Positions 1 through 4,739 of a DNA stretch of 7,269 nt are shown here, in pieces. A program made the position numbers and the translations under genes. Position 1 is the stretch's first letter. Every line of letters begins with the position of its first letter. This DNA is from an uncultured Paracoccaceae bacterium (GTDB lineage: Bacteria; Pseudomonadota; Alphaproteobacteria; Rhodobacterales; Rhodobacteraceae). The DNA lies in assembly GCA_937952085.1 (NCBI GenBank), contig CALFYQ010000167.1, positions 1 through 7,269 of the forward strand, read 5' to 3'. A model generated the notes under the pieces. That model worked only from the letters and a program-made list of their open reading frames with translations. It did no database searches and was not told the DNA's origin.

Positions 1-1
1 C

Positions 2-97
2 GCGGTTGAGGCCGCTGCATTCCGGATCGCGCTCCCCATGGACTTGGCGCACGGGCTGATTTACGCCGGGGCATGGCTCACCCGATCGGACATCTGA
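2..97 (+). CDS. 3' end of an upstream gene, product unknown (partial)
   Basis: This frame is open from the left edge of the window to a TGA at 95-97, giving 31 visible residues with no stop. The tail is protein-like, ending in a hydrophobic/aromatic stretch (LAHGLIYAGAWLTRSDI), and its third codon positions are mostly G or C, as in the other genes here. The other two forward frames stop at 7-9 and 57-59. If real, it overlaps the start of the following ThDP enzyme by 25 bases, which would imply co-transcription and possibly translational coupling. I do not recognise the family from so short a tail. The upstream gene could instead lie on the other strand or end before the window, so confidence is modest. 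Confidence 0.4.
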   Translation, partial: AVEAAAFRIALPMDLAHGLIYAGAWLTRSDI

Positions 98-2454
98 AAA
101 CCCTCGAGCAGCGCCTGCTGTGGCTGGCCTCGTGGACCGTACACAATGCCAACCACCTGCGCGAGAAGCGCGACGATGACGTGAAGGTGGGCGGACACCA
201 GGCAAGCTGCGCCTCGATGGTGTCGATCCTGACCGCGCTCTATTTCGGCGCGCTCCGGCCGGAGGACCGGGTGGCGGTGAAGCCGCATGCCGGCCCGATC
301 TTCCACGCCATGCAGTATCTCATGGGCGCGCAGACGCGGGAGAAGCTGGAGGCGTTCCGCGGCTTCGGCGGGGCGCAGTCCTACCCCTCCCGCACCAAGG
401 ACATCGACGACGTGGACTTCTCCACCGGCTCGGTCGGCCTCGGCGTCGCGATCACCGCCTTCGCGTCGATGGTTCAGGATTTCGTCCGGGCGAAGCCCTG
501 GGGCGAAGACGTGAAGCCGGGCCGGATGATCGCGCTGATGGGCGACGCCGAGCTTGACGAGGGCAATGTCTACGAATGCCTGCAGGAGGGCTGGAAGAAC
601 GACCTCCGCAATGTCTGGTGGGTGATCGACTACAACCGCCAGTCGCTGGACGGCATCGTCCACGAGGGGCTCTGGCGGCGGATCGAGAAGATCTTCGACG
701 CCTTTGGCTGGGAGATCGTGGTGGTGAAATACGGCGCCCTGCAACGCGCCGCCTTCGCCGAACCGGGCGGCGCCAAGCTCCGCCAGTGGATCGACGACTG
801 CCCGAACCCGGTCTATTCCGCGCTCTGCTACATGGGCGGCGCCGTCTGGCGGAAGCGCCTGATGGACGATCTCGGCGATCAGGGGGACGTGACCGCCCTT
901 CTCGACCGGCGCTCCGACGAGGCGCTCGCGGCGCTGATGGAGAATCTCGGCGGCAACTGCGTCGAGACCATGGCCGACGCATTCGCCGGCGTGACGCATG
1001 AGCGGCCGACCTGCTTCCTCGCCTACACGGTGAAAGGCTGGGGCACCCCGATCGCCGGCCACAAGGACAACCATGGCGGCCTGATGACCACGGCGCAGAT
1101 GGCCGAATGGCGAAAGCGCATGGGCGTCCGCGAGGGCCATGAATGGGAGCCCTTCGAGGGGGTGAAGGACGTGGCGGGGCTGAAGCGCTTCCTTGATGAG
1201 GCGCCCTTCTTCCGCGCCGGGCCGCGCCGCTTCTCGGAGGCGAAGATCGCGGCGCCGGCGCTCCCCGCGCCGGCGGACGAGGAAATCTCCACCCAGATCG
1301 CCTTCGGCAAGGTGCTCGACGGGCTGGCGCGGAGCGACCACCCGCTCGCCGCTCGGATCATGACCACGTCGCCCGACGTGACCGGGACGACCAGCCTTGG
1401 CCCCTGGGTGAACCGGCGAAAGCTCTTCGCCCGGAAGGCCCGGAAGGACGAGTTCCGGGAGCTGCGAATCCCCTCCACCGCCAAGTGGGATTTCGCGCCG
1501 GAGGGCCAGCATCTCGAGCTCGGCATCGCCGAGACGAATCTTTTCCTGCTGCTCGGCGCCGCCGGCCTTTCGCATTCGCTGTTCGGAAAGCGGCTGATCC
1601 CGGTCGGCACGCTCTATGACCCGTTCGTGGCCCGCGGGCTCGATGCGCTCAACTACGCCTGCTACCAGGATGCGCGCTTCCTCCTCGTCGGCACGCCCTC
1701 GGGCGTCACCCTGGCGCCCGAAGGCGGGGCGCACCAATCGGTCGGCACGCCGCTCATCGGCATGAGCCAGGACGGGCTCGCCGCCTTCGAGCCGGCCTTC
1801 GCCGACGAGTTGGCCGCGATCATGGAATGGGCCTTCGACTATCTCCAGCGGGACGGCTCCGGCGACCCGGACGAGCGCACCTGGCTCCGCGACGAGACCG
1901 GCGGCTCGGTCTATCTCCGGCTCTCCACAAACCCGGTGGAGCAGCCGGCGAAGCGGGACGGCGCCGGCTTCCGCCGCGGCGTGATCGACGGCGGATACTG
2001 GCTCCGCGAACCGGGGCCGAACGCCGAAATCGTCGTCGCCTATCAAGGGGTTGTCGCGCCGGAGGCGATCGCGGCTGCGGGCCTTCTCGCCGATCATCGC
2101 CGCGATGTCGGGGTGCTGGCCGTCACCTCCGCCGACCGGCTGAACGCAGGCTGGACCGCGGCGCAGCGGGCCCGCGCGCGCGGCAATGCGGCGGCGGAGA
2201 GCCATGTCGAGCGGCTCCTCTCCGGGATCGGGCGGGACTGCCGGATCGTCACCGTCATCGACGGTCATCCGGCGACGCTGGCATGGCTCGGCGCCGTCCA
2301 CGGCCACCGCACCATCCCGCTCGGCGTCGAGCATTTCGGCCAGACCGGGACGATCGGCGATCTCTACCGCCATTACGGGATCGACGCGGAGGGGATCGTG
2401 GCGAAGGCCGGCGGCCTCACTGCGGGGCGGCGGCTGGCCTCGGCGCGGGTCTGA
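73..2454 (+). CDS. ThDP-dependent transketolase/AceE-family enzyme (pyruvate dehydrogenase E1-like)
   Basis: A 793-residue ThDP enzyme of the transketolase fold that resembles the homodimeric pyruvate dehydrogenase E1 component (AceE) along its length. AceE decarboxylates pyruvate and passes the acetyl group to E2. Visible motifs: GGHQAS with H42 (matching AceE GGHMAS, H106); H72 in VKPHAGP (AceE H142 region); the ThDP/Mg motif beginning GDAELDEG at 157-164 and ending at N188; KGWG at 321-324 followed by H330/H334, where AceE has its mobile active-site loop; EISTQIAF opening the second domain; LELGIAE at 481-487, where E482 or E487 is the cofactor-activating Glu; and EGGAHQ with H554 (AceE H640 region). 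AceE is about 887 residues; here only 41 residues precede the first active-site His instead of about 105, so the segment AceE uses to dock on E2 appears absent. No lipoyl domain, E2 or E3 gene is visible. The ATG at 73 has only a GGGG very close upstream, but no other in-frame start exists before the stop at 7-9. Family assignment is firm; whether the substrate is pyruvate is inference. Confidence 0.9.
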   Translation: MAHPIGHLKTLEQRLLWLASWTVHNANHLREKRDDDVKVGGHQASCASMVSILTALYFGALRPEDRVAVKPHAGPIFHAMQYLMGAQTREKLEAFRGFGGAQSYPSRTKDIDDVDFSTGSVGLGVAITAFASMVQDFVRAKPWGEDVKPGRMIALMGDAELDEGNVYECLQEGWKNDLRNVWWVIDYNRQSLDGIVHEGLWRRIEKIFDAFGWEIVVVKYGALQRAAFAEPGGAKLRQWIDDCPNPVYSALCYMGGAVWRKRLMDDLGDQGDVTALLDRRSDEALAALMENLGGNCVETMADAFAGVTHERPTCFLAYTVKGWGTPIAGHKDNHGGLMTTAQMAEWRKRMGVREGHEWEPFEGVKDVAGLKRFLDEAPFFRAGPRRFSEAKIAAPALPAPADEEISTQIAFGKVLDGLARSDHPLAARIMTTSPDVTGTTSLGPWVNRRKLFARKARKDEFRELRIPSTAKWDFAPEGQHLELGIAETNLFLLLGAAGLSHSLFGKRLIPVGTLYDPFVARGLDALNYACYQDARFLLVGTPSGVTLAPEGGAHQSVGTPLIGMSQDGLAAFEPAFADELAAIMEWAFDYLQRDGSGDPDERTWLRDETGGSVYLRLSTNPVEQPAKRDGAGFRRGVIDGGYWLREPGPNAEIVVAYQGVVAPEAIAAAGLLADHRRDVGVLAVTSADRLNAGWTAAQRARARGNAAAESHVERLLSGIGRDCRIVTVIDGHPATLAWLGAVHGHRTIPLGVEHFGQTGTIGDLYRHYGIDAEGIVAKAGGLTAGRRLASARV

Positions 2455-2504
2455 AAGAAACGCGTCAAATCGAGGACGGCGACTGGCGCGGGGCGTCACG
2501 AAAT

Positions 2505-2518
2505 TCGCGGCGCCGCGA
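2505..2518. promoter_or_regulatory. Perfect 14-bp palindrome, possible operator
   Basis: TCGCGGC joined directly to GCCGCGA forms an exact 14-bp dyad with no spacer. It sits in the 145-bp gap between the ThDP enzyme (stop 2452-2454) and the exported protein (ATG at 2600). Without a loop it makes a poor transcription terminator but would suit a dimeric DNA-binding protein. The gap is otherwise featureless: I see no clear -10/-35 pair and no T-run. A GC-rich background makes chance palindromes more likely, so this is only a candidate. Confidence 0.25.
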
Positions 2519-2599
2519 TTCACTTCGATGCAACGCTTCTTCGGCGATGGAAGTCGTGTCGCGGCTCATGTGACGGGCCGCTTGTGGGGGCGTCGCGTC

Positions 2600-3493
2600 A
2601 TGAGACTTTTGGTCATCTTCCTTTCGCTATTCATCGCAGGCGCGGCTTCGGCCGCCGACTGGAACTTCTACAGCAGCCCGAGGGAGCGCGTCGCCGGCGC
2701 CTGGCTCCCGGAGGACGGGCCCTATGGCGTCAGCCTCGTCTCGCTGAGCTGCACGACGCCGGGCTACAACCCGGCGGCGCTCGGAGAGAGCGCGGAGCAG
2801 ATCCGCCAGACTGACCCCGGCATGGTCTATTTCGCCGTCCAGGCGGCGATGTTCCCCGATGCGGAGCGGAGCTTCCAGCAGTACGGCGACGGCGAGTGGA
2901 CCCTCGTCTTCGCGGTGGATGGTTCGGTCCGCCGCCTCGCCGGACTCCGCTACGATGAGCTGAACGCCGAGTTCGGCGTCCAGATCCCGGCCTCGGACCC
3001 GCTGATCGACCTGATGATGCGGGGCGGCGGCCTCGTCATCACCATGGAGGGCTCGCAGGGCGCCATCTCCGACCGGCTCCGCGGCTCCGCCCGCGCGCTC
3101 GCCTCGCTCCGCGACTTCTGCGATGTCAGAGGGCGGCCCGCGGTCGGACGCGCAGCGCGGGACAGCGCGGCGCCGATCGGCGTCGCCGCCAATTACCGCG
3201 AGGCGGACCTGCTCGTCTGGCTGGAGAGCGACACGGTTCCGCACGAGGCGCTGCTCTTCGCCTATTACCCGGGCCGCGCCGGCCCCGCCTCGCTGGTCGA
3301 GGTGCAACTCTACCGCGACACCGCGCATGGCTGGAGCAATGTCGGCCCGGTGCGGGACGCGATCGGCATCGACCCGCGGAACGTCCGTTTCGGGCCGAAG
3401 GTGATCGGCTACACCGCCACCCTGCCCTATGGCCACGGCGCCGCACGCTTTCGCATCAACCGCCGGACCATGACCGCCTGGCAGGTGGATTGA
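2600..3493 (+). CDS. Secreted/periplasmic protein of unknown function
   Basis: A 297-residue protein I cannot assign to a characterised family. The start at 2600 is chosen because it opens directly on a classical Sec signal peptide: M-R, a hydrophobic core LLVIFLSLFIAGAA, and an ASA cleavage site giving a mature start near A19-D20-W21. A GGGGG at 2586-2590 lies nine bases upstream as a weak ribosome-binding site. The frame is open much further upstream, but that part lies over the ThDP gene and would bury the signal peptide. The mature protein has two regions. Residues about 20-175 contain the only two cysteines, C51 (LSCTTPG) and C174 (RDFCDV), which could form a periplasmic disulfide. The end of this region, with SDRLRGSARALASL before the Cys, resembles a pattern seen in small exported proteins of Rhodobacterales. 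Residues about 195-297 lack Cys and have alternating aromatic/hydrophobic strands suggesting a beta-rich domain. There are no further membrane segments and no lipobox. It converges on the Lrp-type gene. Confidence 0.8.
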   Translation: MRLLVIFLSLFIAGAASAADWNFYSSPRERVAGAWLPEDGPYGVSLVSLSCTTPGYNPAALGESAEQIRQTDPGMVYFAVQAAMFPDAERSFQQYGDGEWTLVFAVDGSVRRLAGLRYDELNAEFGVQIPASDPLIDLMMRGGGLVITMEGSQGAISDRLRGSARALASLRDFCDVRGRPAVGRAARDSAAPIGVAANYREADLLVWLESDTVPHEALLFAYYPGRAGPASLVEVQLYRDTAHGWSNVGPVRDAIGIDPRNVRFGPKVIGYTATLPYGHGAARFRINRRTMTAWQVD

Positions 3494-3496
3494 GCC

Positions 3497-3524
3497 GGGC
3501 GAGCGGGCTCAGGCCCGCTCGTCC
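3497..3524 (+). terminator. Strong hairpin between convergent genes, candidate bidirectional terminator
   Basis: The arms CGAGCGGGC (3500-3508) and GCCCGCTCG (3513-3521) pair perfectly around a TCAG loop (3509-3512). On the plus-strand RNA the stem extends by one G-U and two G-C pairs to 3497/3524. It begins four bases after the stop of the exported-protein gene. It also contains the stop codon and last codons of the convergent Lrp-type gene, whose TGA lies in the loop. No T-run follows on either strand, so it is not a textbook intrinsic terminator. It could act as a weak or Rho-assisted terminator, or as a 3'-end mRNA stabiliser. Confidence 0.5.
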
Positions 3525-3961
3525 TTCGGGGAGCCCATGACGACATAGGTCGTCATCTCCCGCACATGCGGGAGCGCGCCGATCCGGTCGGTGTGGAACG
3601 CCTTGTAGGCGGCGAGGCTCTCGGCCTCGACCCGGAGGAGGTATTCGATACGCCCCGTCACGTTGTGGCATTCGACCACTTCGGGAGCGCGGGCGACGGC
3701 GCGCTCGAACGCCTCCTGCGCCTCCTTCGTGTGCTGCGAGAGGCCGACCGTGAGATAGGCGACGAAGCCGACGCCGAGCTTCGCCCGGTCCGTCACCGCC
3801 CGGTAGCCGGCGATCACCCCATCCCGCTCCAGCGCCTGAACCCGCCTGAGGCAGGCCGAAGGCGAGAGGCCGACCTTCTCCGCGAGGTCCAGATTCGTGA
3901 TCCGGCCGTCGCGGCGAAGCGCCTGCAATATTCTTTCGTCGATCTCGTCCAACCCGCGCAT
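3509..3961 (-). CDS. Lrp/AsnC-family transcriptional regulator
   Basis: A 150-residue Lrp/AsnC regulator, the normal length for the family. These proteins are dimers or octamers that sense amino acids and control amino-acid metabolism and transport. The N-terminal helix-turn-helix occupies about residues 5-53: LDEIDERILQALRRDGRITN, then LAEKVGLSPSACLRRVQALE as turn and recognition helix, then RDGVIAGY. A linker leads to the RAM ligand-binding domain from about residue 64 to 143 (VGFVAYLTVGL, then VVECHNVTGRIEYLLRV, ending EMTTYVVM). The ATG at 3961 is chosen because it lies just before the conserved LDEIDERIL start; the longer open frame runs into the divergent exporter gene. No Shine-Dalgarno sequence precedes it. 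It is divergent from a LysE/RhtB exporter, which it most likely regulates along with itself. The specific amino-acid effector cannot be read from the sequence. Confidence 0.93.
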   Translation of the reverse strand: MRGLDEIDERILQALRRDGRITNLDLAEKVGLSPSACLRRVQALERDGVIAGYRAVTDRAKLGVGFVAYLTVGLSQHTKEAQEAFERAVARAPEVVECHNVTGRIEYLLRVEAESLAAYKAFHTDRIGALPHVREMTTYVVMGSPKDERA

Positions 3962-3962
3962 A

Positions 3963-4001
3963 GATTGCAGGAATAGCGCCGCGCGCGCGATCTTTGCAAT
4001 C
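3963..4001. promoter_or_regulatory. Inverted repeat in the divergent lrp-type/exporter region, candidate operator
   Basis: GATTGCA at 3963-3969 and its exact reverse complement TGCAATC at 3995-4001 lie 32 bp apart, close to three helical turns, so both half-sites face the same side of the DNA. The whole divergent region is only 72 bp. Lrp-type regulators commonly bind several phased sites between their own gene and a divergent target. That the adjacent regulator binds here is inference. Confidence 0.45.
3970..3999 (-). promoter_or_regulatory. Possible promoter of the Lrp-type gene, near-leaderless
   Basis: Read on the minus strand, TTGCAA (3999-3994) could be a -35 element and TATTCC (3975-3970) a -10 element, 18 bp apart. 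Each matches the sigma-70 consensus only partly. Transcription would then start around 3963, within a few bases of the ATG at 3961, which fits the missing Shine-Dalgarno sequence. The spacer contains an alternating GCGCGCGCG run. The -35 overlaps one arm of the inverted repeat, so binding there could block polymerase. Confidence 0.3.
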
Positions 4002-4033
4002 CTGCGCCGGCCGTTCGGGCGCAAGGTTCCGCC

Positions 4034-4624
4034 ATGGATCAAGCCCTTCTCGCCGGCCTCGCGGCCTTCGCCTTCGTCTCCTCGGTCACGCCGGGGCCGA
4101 ACAACATGATGCTGATGGCCTCCGGCGCGAATTTCGGCTTTCGTCGGACGGCGCCGCACATGCTCGGCGTCTCGGTCGGCTTCGCGGTGATGGCGGCGCT
4201 GGTCGGGCTCGGCCTCGCCGGGCTTTTCGCCCGGTTCCCGGCGCTCCGGAGCGGGCTGACCGCCGTCTCGGTCCTCTACCTTCTCTGGCTCGCCTGGCGG
4301 ATCGCGCGAGCCGGGCGGCCCGAGGCGCGGGAGGGCGCGCGGCCGATGACCTTCCTTGAGGCGGCCGCGTTCCAGTGGGTGAACCCGAAGGCCTGGACCA
4401 TGGCGTTGACCGCGGTGACGGTCTACGCGCCGGCGGAGGGGCTGGCCGGGCTTCTCGCCGTATGCCTCGTCTTTTCGGCGATCAACCTGCCCTCGGTGGC
4501 CTCCTGGGCGGCGATGGGCGTGGCGATGCGCGGGCTCTTGTCGACCGAGCGGCGGCTTCGCGCCTTCAACCTGACGATGGCCGGGCTTCTCGTTCTATCT
4601 CTGGCTCCTGCGCTCTTCGCCTGA
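4034..4624 (+). CDS. LysE/RhtB-family amino-acid exporter
   Basis: A 196-residue inner-membrane exporter of the LysE/RhtB family. Members pump amino acids such as lysine, arginine, threonine or homoserine out of the cell using the proton motive force. The family hallmark SSVTPGPNNMMLMASG (residues 16-31) follows the first hydrophobic segment and leads into GANFGFRRTAPHMLG. The second conserved motif, FQWVNPKAW, has NPKAW at 117-121. I read about six hydrophobic segments, near residues 5-28, 43-65, 71-91, 111-134, 138-163 and 177-196. A basic/acidic loop (RAGRPEAREGAR, about 92-103) would be cytoplasmic. Length is slightly under the usual 200-210 residues. AAGG at 4023-4026 is the ribosome-binding site, seven bases before the ATG. 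It is transcribed away from an Lrp-type regulator, a common pairing for amino-acid exporters. The transported substrate is not predictable from this sequence. Confidence 0.93.
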   Translation: MDQALLAGLAAFAFVSSVTPGPNNMMLMASGANFGFRRTAPHMLGVSVGFAVMAALVGLGLAGLFARFPALRSGLTAVSVLYLLWLAWRIARAGRPEAREGARPMTFLEAAAFQWVNPKAWTMALTAVTVYAPAEGLAGLLAVCLVFSAINLPSVASWAAMGVAMRGLLSTERRLRAFNLTMAGLLVLSLAPALFA

Positions 4625-4626
4625 GG

Positions 4627-4668
4627 TTCTCCACAACTCCGCCCCCAGAATTCCACCTGCCGTCCACA
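4627..4668. promoter_or_regulatory. Phased TCCAC motifs upstream of dnaB, one in a DnaA-box-like sequence
   Basis: TCCACA at 4630-4635, TCCACC at 4652-4657 and TCCACA at 4663-4668 begin 22 and 11 bp apart, so they fall on one DNA face. The first lies in TTCTCCACA (4627-4635), which differs from the DnaA box TTATCCACA at one position; the other two match only in the core. Their place before the replicative helicase gene suggests possible DnaA-linked control. This is inference, and TCCAC is a short motif that can recur by chance. Confidence 0.25.
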
Positions 4669-4676
4669 GCGTTCTC

Positions 4677-4707
4677 GCCGGGAGCGGCTTCCCCCCCGGC
4701 CGCCGGC
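4677..4707. other. GC-rich hairpin between the exporter gene and dnaB
   Basis: GCCGG plus CGGC (4677-4681 and 4685-4688, with a three-base bulge) can pair with GCCG plus CCGGC (4699-4707) around a C-rich ten-base loop. It could end exporter transcription or be part of the dnaB leader. No T-run follows, so it is not a clear intrinsic terminator. Confidence 0.25.
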
Positions 4708-4710
4708 AGG

Positions 4711-4735
4711 GGTAAACGGGCGGAAACGGGAGAGG
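4711..4735 (+). promoter_or_regulatory. Purine-rich dnaB ribosome-binding region with a short tandem repeat
   Basis: Two 10-base units, GGTAAACGGG (4711-4720) and CGGAAACGGG (4721-4730), match at eight positions and run into GGGAGAGG (4728-4735), the likely Shine-Dalgarno sequence four bases before the dnaB ATG. The repeat keeps the region purine-rich and largely unpaired just downstream of the hairpin at 4677-4707. Its role beyond ribosome binding is unknown. Confidence 0.4.
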
Positions 4736-4739
4736 CGGG

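Noticed and set aside
61..2523. 820-codon open frame on the minus strand opposite the ThDP enzyme
   Set aside because: The plus strand carries clear ThDP motifs over the same span. The reverse translation is a low-complexity Arg/Ala/Gly/His-rich string with no recognisable domain, as expected opposite a high-GC3 gene.
2186..2599. 138-codon N-terminal extension of the exported protein
   Set aside because: It overlaps the ThDP gene in another frame, its translation is Ser/Arg/Gly low-complexity, and the real start at 2600 opens on a textbook signal peptide.
3981..3989. Alternating GCGCGCGCG run as a Z-DNA element
   Set aside because: At nine bases it is too short to stand out in DNA of this GC content; noted only as part of the promoter spacer.
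3962..4159. 66-codon N-terminal extension of the Lrp-type regulator
   Set aside because: It would overlap the divergent exporter gene and its region, is Arg/Gly-rich, and is not part of the Lrp family, whose proteins begin close to LDEIDERIL.
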